From NCBI GenBank assembly GCA_938082375.1, contig CALKCJ010000057.1, positions 1-37,250 of the forward strand: 37,250 bases of DNA, read 5' to 3'. Origin of the DNA: an uncultured Thermomicrobiaceae bacterium. GTDB taxonomy: Bacteria; Chloroflexota; Chloroflexia; Thermomicrobiales; Thermomicrobiaceae. How positions within the stretch are numbered: position 1 is the first letter of the stretch; every line of letters starts with the position of its first letter. Below are positions 23,662 through 31,882 of the stretch, in pieces. Position numbers and translations under genes: made by a program. Below the pieces are notes generated by a model. It was given only the letters and a program-made list of their open reading frames with translations, was not told the origin of the DNA and did no database searches.

Positions 23662-24564
23662 ATGACCGGCACATCGATCAGCAGCTATCTCGAACAAGCG
23701 CAGGCGCGGCCTCGTCGCTCCTGGTGGGCACTGGCGCGACGGCGCTTCCTGCGTAACCGCGTCGCTGTCCTCGCAGCACTCTATCTGATCGCAATGTACC
23801 TGGTGGCCCTGCTCGCCCCGGTCATCGCACCCTACCACCCCAACGAGGGCGATATCCTCTCCATCCATACGCGCCCCTCCCGCGAGCACCTCCTCGGCAC
23901 CGATGAGAACGGCCGTGACGTGCTCTCCCGGTTGATCTTCGGCGCCCGCATCTCGATGAGCGTCGGCCTGATCGCGATGGTGATCTCGATCGCGATTGGC
24001 TCGCTGATCGGCGGCGTGAGCGGCTATGTCGGCCGGGCGGTAGACAGCGTGCTGATGCGCATCACCGACGGCATGATGGCCATCCCCTACTTCTTCCTCG
24101 TCCTAATCGTGGTGGCCGTCTTCGGCTCAAGCTTCCGCAACATCGTACTGGTCATCGGCGTGACGAGCTGGATGGTGGTGGCACGTATCGTCCGCAGCGA
24201 GGTGCTGCGCACCCGCGAGCTCGACTTCGTGCTGGCCGCCCGCGCGCTGGGCGCCTCGAGCACGCGCATCCTGCTGCGCCACATCTTGCCCCACGCCGTG
24301 CCCTCGATCATCGTCGCGGCGACGCTGGGCGTGGCCAACGCGATCCTGCTCGAATCGGCGCTGAGCTATCTCGGGCTCGGCATCCAGCCGCCGCAGGCAA
24401 GCTGGGGCAATATGCTTAGTAACTCCCAGGCCTACCTCTGGGAGAACCCCCTGTTGCCGCTCTACCCTGGCCTGCTCATCCTGCTCACCGTGCTCGCCTA
24501 CAACTTCCTCGGCGACGCGCTGCGCGACGCCCTCGACCCCCAGTACCGGGAGGGACAGCTATGA
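23662..24564 (+). CDS. Peptide ABC transporter permease, DppC type
   Basis: A 300-residue permease with the typical DppC/OppC layout. An N-terminal cytoplasmic segment (RRSWWALARRRFLRNRVAVL) leads into the first membrane helix, a short periplasmic loop contains PSREHLLGTDENGRDVLSRL, and five more helices follow. The EAA loop is ELDFVLAARALGASSTRILL followed by RHILPHA, and the family end is PGLLILLTVLAYNFLGDALR, then DALDPQYR. It lies 13 bases after the first permease. The next gene starts within its stop codon. No gene for the DppD/DppF-type ATPases follows, so these must be supplied from elsewhere. Confidence 0.95.
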   Translation: MTGTSISSYLEQAQARPRRSWWALARRRFLRNRVAVLAALYLIAMYLVALLAPVIAPYHPNEGDILSIHTRPSREHLLGTDENGRDVLSRLIFGARISMSVGLIAMVISIAIGSLIGGVSGYVGRAVDSVLMRITDGMMAIPYFFLVLIVVAVFGSSFRNIVLVIGVTSWMVVARIVRSEVLRTRELDFVLAARALGASSTRILLRHILPHAVPSIIVAATLGVANAILLESALSYLGLGIQPPQASWGNMLSNSQAYLWENPLLPLYPGLLILLTVLAYNFLGDALRDALDPQYREGQL

Positions 24565-25619
24565 CATCTCCTGCCCTGCCGACCATCGGGCTGGCTGGCG
24601 ACCTGATGCTGCGGCGGCCGTTGCCAGACGATGCCTTCGCCCGGCGACCAGGACTGGCGGCGGCTCGTGAGGTGATCCGTGCCTGCGACCTGATGATCGC
24701 CAACCTGGAGATGCCACTATCGCGCCGGGGCTACCGGGTGCCCAAGCACTCCAACCTGCGCTCCGACCCCGAGGTCATCTGGAGCGTGCGCCAGCTCGGC
24801 GTTCACACGGTCACACTCGCCAACAACCACATGATGGACTACGGCCCCCAGGCGATGCTCGACACGCTGGCCGTCTGTGACGAGGCGGGGATCGCCCGCT
24901 GCGGAGCCGGAGCCGACCTGGATGCTGCCCTCGAGCCCGCCTGGCTGACGTGCCAGGGCACGAAGATCGCCCTGCTCAGCGTCGCCAGCACCCTGCCGGT
25001 CGAATCCGACGCTGGCCCCGGTAAGCCGGGGATCGCGCCGCTACGGGTCCGCTTCTCCTTCGAGGTCGATACCAACCTGCTGACCGAGCAACCTGGCACG
25101 GTGCCCCCGGTGCGGAGCTGGCCGGAGGCGGCCGATCTCGAGCGAGCTTGCGAGCAGGTGCGTCTCGCCCGGCGCGAGGCCGATCTCGTGATCGCCGGCA
25201 TCCACTGGGGCGTGCCCCCGCACTGGCTGTCTCCCTACCTCGGCCTGCTAGCCGAGTACCAGCGGCCGGTAGCGCATGCTCTGATCGAGGCCGGCGCCGA
25301 CGTGATTGCCGGCCACCACTCGCACTGCCTGCACCCGATCGAGTGGTACCGAGGCAAGCCGATCTTCTACAGCCTGGGCAACTTCCTGTTCGAGGGCCCG
25401 CCAGCGTTCATGGAGCCGGAGTCGGTACTCGTGCGGCTGAGGCCGGGTGCCCCACCGGTCGTCGAGCTGGTGCCGCTGCTGCTAGACGACGACGGCTTCC
25501 CGGCCGTGGCGCGCGGCCCGGAAGCCACGCGGGGCATCGAGAAGCTGCGGGCGAGGTCGGCCGGCTACGGCTGCGCGATCGAGGAGCGCGGCGGAGGCTG
25601 GCTAGCCTGTCCGGCGTAA
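24561..25619 (+). CDS. CapA-family metallophosphatase-like protein
   Basis: The 352-residue protein belongs to the CapA family (named for poly-gamma-glutamate synthesis), which has a calcineurin-like metallophosphatase fold. Metal-site motifs are visible in order: GDLML near residue 13, ANLEMPLS, TLANNHMMDYGP, GIHWG and AGHHSHCLHPIEWY, followed by IFYSLGNFLFEGP. No signal peptide or membrane anchor is seen, unlike many CapA proteins, so it is probably cytoplasmic. Its ATG overlaps the permease stop (ATGA), which ties it to peptide uptake. A role in hydrolysing a gamma-glutamyl or phosphorylated substrate is speculation. Confidence 0.88.
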   Translation: MTSPALPTIGLAGDLMLRRPLPDDAFARRPGLAAAREVIRACDLMIANLEMPLSRRGYRVPKHSNLRSDPEVIWSVRQLGVHTVTLANNHMMDYGPQAMLDTLAVCDEAGIARCGAGADLDAALEPAWLTCQGTKIALLSVASTLPVESDAGPGKPGIAPLRVRFSFEVDTNLLTEQPGTVPPVRSWPEAADLERACEQVRLARREADLVIAGIHWGVPPHWLSPYLGLLAEYQRPVAHALIEAGADVIAGHHSHCLHPIEWYRGKPIFYSLGNFLFEGPPAFMEPESVLVRLRPGAPPVVELVPLLLDDDGFPAVARGPEATRGIEKLRARSAGYGCAIEERGGGWLACPA

Positions 25620-25707
25620 TCGCCGCCTCCCGCGTAGCGGCCGGCGCTGGTCGTCGGCCGCGGGTAACGAGCGAACGGGTATCGTGCTGGAAGGAGAGGG
25701 AGGGATC

Positions 25708-27489
25708 ATGACCTCGACAAGGCCGTTCGTGACCTGGAGCGATCCCGCGCTGGAGCGCGAGCTGCTGTCGCACGTGTCGCTCGATGTACCCTGGAGCGTC
25801 GTCGAGCAGTTCTCCCAGCTCACTCGGCTCTCCGGTTCCCCCGAGGAGCATAGGGCCATCGAGATCCTCATCGAGCACCTGCGCTCCTGGGGCGTGCCGC
25901 ACACCCTCTACGAGCCGGTCTGCTTCATCTCCATCCCGCTCGGGGCCACCCTGCGTAGCCTGGAGCCGGGCGGCAAAGCTTACCGGGCCAAGACCGTCTC
26001 GATGTCGGCCTCCACCGGTGGCGAGGAGATCACCGGCGAGCTGGTCTACGTGCCGGGCACCGGCGGGACACAGTCAGGCGATGTGTTCTCCGCCGGGGTG
26101 GACCTCGGCGGGCGGGAGGTGCGCGGCAAGGTCGTCCTGACCGAGGGGATGGCTTCGCCGGGCAAGGTCAACGACGTGATGAACGCTGGTGCGCTGGCCG
26201 GCATCTTCATCAACCCGGGTACCTACATCCACGAGGGGATCTGCACCACCATCTGGGGTACGCCCGATCTCGACAGCATGAAGCGCCAGCCCAGCATCCC
26301 GGTCGTGGCAGTCAACAGCCCCGACGGCCAAGAACTGGTCGCGCTGGCGAAGCGCGGCGGGCGGGTGGCCCTCTCCACCCGGCTCGATACCGGCTGGCGG
26401 CCGATCCCGGTGCTGGTGGCCGAGATCCCTGGCCAGTCGATCCCCGAGGAGTTCGTGCTCCTCCACGGCCACCTCGACTCCTGGCACGTCGGCGTCGGCG
26501 ACAACGCGACCGGCGATGCCACCATGCTGGAACTCGCCCGTGTCTTCTGGCAGCACCGCGACCGGCTGGCCCGCTCGCTGCGGATCGCCTGGTGGTCGGG
26601 CCACTCGCACGGGCGCTATGCCGGTTCCACCTGGTATGCCGATACCTTCGGCCTCGAGCTGGCCCGCACCTGCGTGGCGCAGGTGAACTGCGACTCGCCC
26701 GGCTGCCGCTGGGCCGATACCTACACCGAGCTCACGGCGATGAGCGAGACCGAGCCGTTCGTGGACGCGGTCATCCGCGAGACGACTGGGATCACGCCCG
26801 AGCCGGAGCGGCCGCCGCGCGCTGGCGACTACTCGTTCAACCAGATCGGCATCACCAGCTTCTATATGCTCAGCTCGACCATGTCGGAAGCGGCCCGGCG
26901 TGAGCGCGGATACTACCCGGTCGGCGGGTGCGGTGCCAACATCCAGTGGCACACCGAGGACGACACGCTGGAGATCGCCGATCGCGACAACCTGCTGCGC
27001 GATATGCGCATGTACGCCGCTTCGCTGCTGCGCGCGCTCAACGCGCCCATCCACCCCTTCGACTGGACGCGTACCACTCGGGAGTTCCGCCAGACCCTCG
27101 AGCGCTACCAAGCGGCTACCGGCGACGCGTTCAACTTCTCCCCTGCTTTCGAGGCCGTGGACGCGCTGGAGCGGGCACTGGAGCGGCTGTACAGTGCGGT
27201 CCCAGCATGCACTCCTGACAGCCCGGAGGCGCGCCGCATCAACGCGGTGCAGCGCCGCCTAGCGCGTATTCTGGTACCGGTCAACTACAGCCGGATGGCC
27301 CCCTTCTGGCACGACCCGGCGCTGAACGTGCCGCCGTTGCCGGATCTCGCGCCAGCGCTGGCGATGCCGGGCGCGAAGGACGACCAGCACCGGCGGGGCA
27401 TCCTGGTGGCGCACCTGACCCGCGGGCAGAACCGGCTGCTCTGGGCGCTGGAGCAGGCACGCGAGCTGGTGGAGACGGCGCTTGGCTGA
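25708..27489 (+). CDS. M28-family peptidase-like protein with altered active site (copy 1)
   Basis: The 593-residue protein (ATG at 25708, strong GGAGAGGGAGGG ribosome-binding site) has an N-terminal helical part, a PA-type insert (about residues 105-235) and an M28 zinc-peptidase core (about 238-440). Expected metal ligands are visible: His255 and Asp257 (HGHLDSW), Asp265 (GDNATGDA), Asp329 (NCDSPG) and His415 (WHTEDDT). The catalytic Glu-Glu pair is replaced by His299-Ser300 in WSGHSHGRYAGSTWYAD. A C-terminal helical domain follows (about 450-590). No signal peptide is present, so it is probably cytoplasmic. It is a paralogue of the gene at 28307. Substrate and activity are unknown. Confidence 0.88.
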   Translation: MTSTRPFVTWSDPALERELLSHVSLDVPWSVVEQFSQLTRLSGSPEEHRAIEILIEHLRSWGVPHTLYEPVCFISIPLGATLRSLEPGGKAYRAKTVSMSASTGGEEITGELVYVPGTGGTQSGDVFSAGVDLGGREVRGKVVLTEGMASPGKVNDVMNAGALAGIFINPGTYIHEGICTTIWGTPDLDSMKRQPSIPVVAVNSPDGQELVALAKRGGRVALSTRLDTGWRPIPVLVAEIPGQSIPEEFVLLHGHLDSWHVGVGDNATGDATMLELARVFWQHRDRLARSLRIAWWSGHSHGRYAGSTWYADTFGLELARTCVAQVNCDSPGCRWADTYTELTAMSETEPFVDAVIRETTGITPEPERPPRAGDYSFNQIGITSFYMLSSTMSEAARRERGYYPVGGCGANIQWHTEDDTLEIADRDNLLRDMRMYAASLLRALNAPIHPFDWTRTTREFRQTLERYQAATGDAFNFSPAFEAVDALERALERLYSAVPACTPDSPEARRINAVQRRLARILVPVNYSRMAPFWHDPALNVPPLPDLAPALAMPGAKDDQHRRGILVAHLTRGQNRLLWALEQARELVETALG

Positions 27490-27585
27490 GGTACCCCACC
27501 ATCGCCCGCGTGAAGGGGGCGCCCGATCGGCCCAGATCGGATAGAGTGTGGCCTGGCGGCGACGGTGACCCGAGAGGAGAGGGCG

Positions 27586-28287
27586 ATGACGACGATCGGA
27601 TTCGCTACCATAGCCGAAGCGCCGCGTGACGACGTGATCCCTGCCATCCGCGCGCTCCTGCCACCCAACGTCCAGATCGTCGAGCGGGGAAACCTGAACG
27701 GGCTCAGGCGCGAGGAGATCGCGGCGCTGGCCCCCGATCCCGGTGAGGTCGGCATCGTGGCGCGGCTGCGCGAAGGCGGCGAGACGCTGCTCTCGCACCG
27801 CAAGATCCTGCCCCGCATGCAGCGGCTGGTCGACGAGCTGGTGCGCGATGAGGGAGCCGACCTGGTGGTGATCCTCTGCGGCGCGGACTGGAGCGCGCTC
27901 GAGTCGCCGGTGCCGCTGGTGAATCCGGGCCGGCTCTTTCCGGCGGTCATCGCGTCGCTGGCCTACGGGCGGAAGCTCGGTGTCATCAAGCCCTCGCCCG
28001 GGCAGGTGGCGAACGAGGTGGAACGCTACCGCGCGCTGGGGATCGAGGCGGTAGTCACGAGCGCCTCGCCCTATACCGGCGAGGAGCGGATGGCGCTGGC
28101 CCGCCAGGCGGCCGAGCAGCTGCGCGACGCCGGCTGCGAGCTCATCTGGATGACCTGTATCGGCATGGACGAGGCGATGCGCGAAGTGGTCGCCGAGCTG
28201 ACCGAAAAGCCGGTCGTCCTGGCGCGCTCGCTGCTGGGGCGGATCGTGGCCGAGCTAGTCGCCGCCCGGCAGCCAGCCCGGGTGTGA
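27586..28287 (+). CDS. AroM-like protein (Asp/Glu racemase-like fold predicted)
   Basis: The 233-residue protein resembles AroM, a family of unknown function named from the Escherichia coli aroL operon. Visible matches are the start TTIGFATIAEAPRDDVIPAI, the RGNLNGLRREEIAALAPDPG segment, and VARLREGGETLLSHRKILPR. Two cysteines in conserved-looking loops, Cys98 (VVILCGADW) and Cys191 (WMTCIGMD), are spaced like the catalytic pair of aspartate/glutamate racemases; that comparison is my inference. The ATG at 27586 follows GAGAGGAGAGGG. It lies between two M28-like genes, which suggests a role in processing the same substrate, for example a D-amino acid or cyclic peptide part. Confidence 0.82.
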   Translation: MTTIGFATIAEAPRDDVIPAIRALLPPNVQIVERGNLNGLRREEIAALAPDPGEVGIVARLREGGETLLSHRKILPRMQRLVDELVRDEGADLVVILCGADWSALESPVPLVNPGRLFPAVIASLAYGRKLGVIKPSPGQVANEVERYRALGIEAVVTSASPYTGEERMALARQAAEQLRDAGCELIWMTCIGMDEAMREVVAELTEKPVVLARSLLGRIVAELVAARQPARV

Positions 28288-28306
28288 GGGCGAGGGGAGG
28301 GAAGTC

Positions 28307-30082
28307 ATGAGCCAGGTTGCCACGGACATCGAGCGCCGGCTGCGGGAGGCGGTCTCCGCCGAGCGACTGCAGCGACACCTCGAGCGCTTCAGCACCCTCT
28401 TCCGGGACAGCGGAAGCGAAGACGAGCGTCGGGCAGCCGAGTACGTGGCCGAGCAGGTGAGCGCAGCCGGAGCGAAGGTGAGGATCTTCACCTTCGACTC
28501 GCTCATCTCCTGGCCGCTCGAGGCGACGCTGGTCGTCACCTATCCGGACGGGCACAGCGAGGAGATCCCAGCCCGCCCGCGCTCGTTCGGCGGGGTGACG
28601 CCGCCAGAGGGGATTGAGGCGGAGCTGGTCTCCATCCCGTTCCAGAAGCCCAGTCAGGGCGAGATGATTTTCACCCACCGGGCGGTGGCCGGCGACTACG
28701 AGGGTCGCGACGTGCGCGGCAAGATCGTCCTCACCGCCGACGGCGGCCCAGATGGGATCCGCCGGGCCGAGGAGTGCGGCGCGCTGGCCCACGTGCACAT
28801 CTGGCCCTCAGACGAGCCTGCCATCCACGAGATGATCGCGACGCCGGTCTGGGGCACGCCGACGCCCGAGACTGCCCCGAGCATCCCGAAGATCCCGGCC
28901 CTCGGCGTCACCAACGCCGAGGGCGAGCGGCTAGCCCAGGCCTGCGCTGCCGGGCCGGTGCGTGCCCGGCTGACCTCGAAGGTCCGCACCGAGTGGATGC
29001 GGCTGCCACTGGTGGTCGCCGATATCCCCGGCCGCGACCCCGAGGGAGCCTTCCTGCTCGTCGGCGCACACATCGACTCGTGGTACGAGGGGATCACCGA
29101 CAACGCTACCGGCGATGCCAGCTTGATCGAGATGGCCTGCATCCTGGCGCAGCACCCGGGAGCGCTGCACTACGGCGTGCGCTTCGCCTGGTGGCCGGGC
29201 CACTCCACGGGCCGCTACTCCGGCTCGACCTGGTACGCGGATACGCACTTCATGGAGCTGCGCGAGCGCTGCCTGGGCTACCTCAACATCGATTCGCCCG
29301 GCATCCGCGGGGCTTCCGTCTGGGACTGCCGCTACAACACCGCCGAAGTGGAGCATATTACGGCTGCCGTCGTAAGGGAGCTGTCCGGGCAAGAGCCGAA
29401 CCTGCGCCGCCCGCTCAAGGCCGGCGACCAGTCGTTCCTCGGCGTGGGGCTGCCCTCGCTGGGAGCCTTCCGCATGCTTCCGCCCGACCATCCAGACCGC
29501 AAGGCCGTCGGCGGCTCCGGCGGCGGCTGGTGGTGGCACACGCCCCACGACACGCTGGACAAGGCCGATGCCGAGGTCCTGGCCGATGACACCCGCGTCT
29601 ACCTGACTCTGGTGGCCCGGATGTGTTTGCCACCGCTACACCCGTACCGGTACGTGCCGGTCGCCGGTGACTTCTTGCGCCACCTCGGTGATCTGCAGGA
29701 GGCCGCGGGCACGCACCTCGATCTTGCACCCACCCTGGAGCGCGCGCGGCAGTTTCAAGCGGTCGCCGAGCGGCTCGATACAGCGGCTCAGCAGGTTGCC
29801 AGTGACGGTGAACAGATCCTCGCGTTTAACCGCAGCATGCGCGAGCTGTCGCGGCTGCTCAACCCGGTCCTCTTCACGATTCGGGGGCCCTACGAGTTCG
29901 ACCCAGCGCTGCAGCTCCCGGTTCTGCCAGGGTTAGCACCCATGCGACGGCTGGCGACGCTCGCCGCGGCCAGCGACGAGTATCGCTTCTTGTGGACGCA
30001 GCTGGTTCGCCAGCGCAACCGGATCGAGGATGCATTGCGCCGAGCGACCGCGCTCGCAGACGATCTTGCCAGCATCCTCTAG
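28307..30082 (+). CDS. M28-family peptidase-like protein with altered active site (copy 2)
   Basis: The 591-residue protein has the same architecture as the product encoded at 25708, and the active-site residues even have the same numbers: His255 and Asp257 (GAHIDSW), Asp265 (TDNATGDA), Asp329 (NIDSPG) and a later His in WWWHTPHDTLDK. Again the expected Glu-Glu is His299-Ser300 (WPGHSTGRYSGSTWYAD). The PA-like insert is at about residues 100-230 and a helical C-terminal domain ends the protein. No signal peptide is seen. A GGGGAGGGAAG ribosome-binding site precedes the ATG, 19 bases after the AroM-like gene. It ends the cluster and a palindrome follows its stop codon. Confidence 0.88.
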   Translation: MSQVATDIERRLREAVSAERLQRHLERFSTLFRDSGSEDERRAAEYVAEQVSAAGAKVRIFTFDSLISWPLEATLVVTYPDGHSEEIPARPRSFGGVTPPEGIEAELVSIPFQKPSQGEMIFTHRAVAGDYEGRDVRGKIVLTADGGPDGIRRAEECGALAHVHIWPSDEPAIHEMIATPVWGTPTPETAPSIPKIPALGVTNAEGERLAQACAAGPVRARLTSKVRTEWMRLPLVVADIPGRDPEGAFLLVGAHIDSWYEGITDNATGDASLIEMACILAQHPGALHYGVRFAWWPGHSTGRYSGSTWYADTHFMELRERCLGYLNIDSPGIRGASVWDCRYNTAEVEHITAAVVRELSGQEPNLRRPLKAGDQSFLGVGLPSLGAFRMLPPDHPDRKAVGGSGGGWWWHTPHDTLDKADAEVLADDTRVYLTLVARMCLPPLHPYRYVPVAGDFLRHLGDLQEAAGTHLDLAPTLERARQFQAVAERLDTAAQQVASDGEQILAFNRSMRELSRLLNPVLFTIRGPYEFDPALQLPVLPGLAPMRRLATLAAASDEYRFLWTQLVRQRNRIEDALRRATALADDLASIL

Positions 30083-30102
30083 GGGCGAATGATCATTCGC
30101 CC
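30083..30102. terminator. Perfect 20-bp palindrome after the cluster, possible bidirectional terminator
   Basis: GGGCGAATGA followed by its exact reverse complement TCATTCGCCC begins at the base after the TAG stop. As RNA it gives an 8-bp stem with a GATC loop, followed by CTGCAACG, with no T-run. It lies between convergent genes, so it could end both transcripts; a protein-binding site is also possible. Confidence 0.5.
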
Positions 30103-30112
30103 TGCAACGAAA

Positions 30113-30319
30113 CTATGACCGGGCTGCCATGATCAGCAGGACGAGGAGCGCGAGTGCCACACCGTAAGCGCCGAGTACCCCGGCCAGCGTCCAGGCCAGG
30201 GCTCCAAGCAGATCCTCCGCTCGATCGCAGCGCTCGGCGTGCTCGGCGCAGGAGGCCAGGAAGGACGGGCCAGCCAGGAAGGCGGCGAAGGCGGTGAGGA
30301 CGGTGAGCAGGTCGGCCAT
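30113..30319 (-). CDS. Small hydrophobic protein, unknown
   Basis: A 68-residue frame with two likely membrane helices (about residues 3-24, LLTVLTAFAAFLAGPSFLAS; and 40-64, LAWTLAGVLGAYGVALALLV) joined by a Cys/Glu/Arg-containing loop (CAEHAERCDRAED). The ATG at 30319 has a GGAG close upstream. I do not recognise it. It lies downstream of another tiny membrane protein gene on the same strand. Support is the clean two-helix pattern and position only. Confidence 0.45.
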   Translation of the reverse strand: MADLLTVLTAFAAFLAGPSFLASCAEHAERCDRAEDLLGALAWTLAGVLGAYGVALALLVLLIMAARS

Positions 30320-30498
30320 AGCTCCAGTCCGGCGAGGAGTCGCGGTCGGCGGTCGCAGGCTGGCGAGCGGGGAGTGCTACGGCCTGGCGCTGGCCTCTCC
30401 CGGCTCGGCAACGCTCAAGTCACCCGCTGGGCTAGCCCACGGCAGCGAAGTCACTCTCTCCGTTCACGATCCCGGTTCGCTCGACGCCGCTACTAGCG

Positions 30499-30693
30499 TC
30501 ATTCTCCCTCCGGCGGCCTCGTGCTGGGACGCTGACCCCGGGAGAAGAAGATGACCAGGAGCAAGATCACCGCGATCAGCCCGGCGAGGCCGGCGGCTGC
30601 CAGCGCCCCGTAGATATAGCCCGCGAAGGTCATCAGGATCAGCAGTGCGACCAGCGGTAGCAAGAACCAGATAGCGACCTGCAAGCGGGACAT
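30499..30693 (-). CDS. Small two-helix membrane protein, unknown
   Basis: The 64-residue protein starts at ATG 30693 with a good AAGGAG ribosome-binding site 9 bases upstream. It has two membrane helices (about residues 6-27, VAIWFLLPLVALLILMTFAG; and 30-50, GALAAAGLAGLIAVILLLVI) and a polar, Pro/Arg-rich tail ending RPPEGE. Longer in-frame starts are less likely because they cross the probable promoter region. No family is recognised. An extended -10 promoter is present just upstream. Confidence 0.65.
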   Translation of the reverse strand: MSRLQVAIWFLLPLVALLILMTFAGYIYGALAAAGLAGLIAVILLLVIFFSRGQRPSTRPPEGE

Positions 30694-30750
30694 AGTACAC
30701 GCTCCTTGGCGAAAGTGATCGCTCTCGCTGTGGCGCTGATTTCTGGCCTC

Positions 30751-30759
30751 ATGATAGCA
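30751..30759 (-). promoter_or_regulatory. Extended -10 promoter for the 64-residue membrane protein
   Basis: On the minus strand the sequence reads TGCTATCAT: an extended -10 (TGN) followed by TATCAT at 30756-30751. No good -35 box is seen, which an extended -10 can tolerate. Transcription would start near 30744, about 50 bases before the ATG at 30693. Confidence 0.5.
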
Positions 30760-30804
30760 CACCCGTCCCACTGCCGCCTGTGCGGGCATGGGTCTTCGCC
30801 CCGC

Positions 30805-31755
30805 TCATCGCCAGGGGCGATAGCCACGAGTCGGCCGGAGGTGTCGCTCGATGGCAGGCTCGATGTGGACGATCACGTCAGCCGGCTGACCGAGCTCTTC
30901 CTCGACTCGTGCGGCGACGGCGCTGGCGATCTCGTGCGCCTCTTCGACTCGCAAGTGGGGGTCGACCTGAACGTGAAGGTCGACCCAGACGAGTCCCTCG
31001 CCCCCGCGGGTTCGGATGTTGTGGACACCGCGCACTCCCGGAACCGCCCGGGCCGCGCGCTCGACGACCTCGACCGGGACTGCGGCGACATCGGAGAGCG
31101 TCAGCGCCGCGTCGCGCATGATCGTCCAGGCAACCCAGGCGATCACCGCCGCGATCGCCACCCCGAGCAGCGGGTCGAGAATCGGATAGCCGAGTCGCAC
31201 TCCAGCCAGCCCACCGATGACCGAGACCGAGACCAGCACGTCGGAGGTCGTATGCTTAGCATCGGCACCGAGGATCGAACTGTGCAGCTCACGCGCGCGG
31301 CGGCGTTCCCAGAGCGTCACCCCGATGTTGATCACCAGCGTGACGCCCATCACCATGAAGGAATAGACGGTCACCTCTGGTACAGCACCTGTTTGCCAGC
31401 GTTGCCAGGCTTCCTGCAAGATCTGAAAGACCGCCAGTACCATGGCCATCCCTATCGCGAGTGCGGTGATGGTCTCGAAGCGGCGGTGCCCGTACGGATG
31501 GCTGGGGTCGGGTGGGCGAGCAGCGATGGACATCCCGATCAAGCCGACGACGTTAGCAGAGCTGTCCATCAGTGAGTGGAGACCGTCCGCGGTCATGCTC
31601 AGACTACCGCTGATCAGGCCATAGACCAGTTTCGCGGTCGCCACGAACAGGTTGAGCACGAGGACGACGACGAGCGTCTGCCTGATCTTCGCGGTTCGGC
31701 GGGCTGTCAACAACTCTCGGCTCGGCACTGCCTGATTGGCATAGATCGGTTTCAT
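30805..31755 (-). CDS. Cation diffusion facilitator family transporter (zinc-type)
   Basis: CDF proteins export divalent metal ions in exchange for protons. The 316-residue protein has six predicted membrane helices (about residues 25-45, 50-75, 95-113, 128-147, 168-190 and 193-212) and a C-terminal cytoplasmic domain (about 220-305). The metal site follows the HxxxD pattern in helix 2 (His60, Asp64 in GLHSLMDS) and helix 5 (His168, Asp172 in KHTTSDVL), which usually indicates zinc. The conserved HPYGHRRFE loop at about residues 86-94 and the VHNIRTRGGEGLVWVDLHVQ segment are present. A GAGGG ribosome-binding site precedes the ATG. Confidence 0.95.
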   Translation of the reverse strand: MKPIYANQAVPSRELLTARRTAKIRQTLVVVLVLNLFVATAKLVYGLISGSLSMTADGLHSLMDSSANVVGLIGMSIAARPPDPSHPYGHRRFETITALAIGMAMVLAVFQILQEAWQRWQTGAVPEVTVYSFMVMGVTLVINIGVTLWERRRARELHSSILGADAKHTTSDVLVSVSVIGGLAGVRLGYPILDPLLGVAIAAVIAWVAWTIMRDAALTLSDVAAVPVEVVERAARAVPGVRGVHNIRTRGGEGLVWVDLHVQVDPHLRVEEAHEIASAVAARVEEELGQPADVIVHIEPAIERHLRPTRGYRPWR

Positions 31756-31793
31756 GCGTAACCCTCGAGCGGCTGGATGAGTCCATGATGGTA

Positions 31794-31823
31794 ACTGTAT
31801 CCTCAGCGAGGCCAGTTAGTCAG
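31794..31823 (-). promoter_or_regulatory. Candidate promoter for the CDF transporter
   Basis: On the minus strand CTGACT (31823-31818), 18 bases, then TACAGT (31799-31794). Four of six bases match in each box. It lies in the 127-base gap between the divergent CDF and YihY-family genes, at a suitable distance from the CDF start at 31755. No metal-regulator operator could be recognised. Confidence 0.35.
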
Positions 31824-31882
31824 GAGCCAAAATTGAAGTTCGTTTCCGCGAATTCCTCTCGACCAGCCGCCACCGGCATCCG

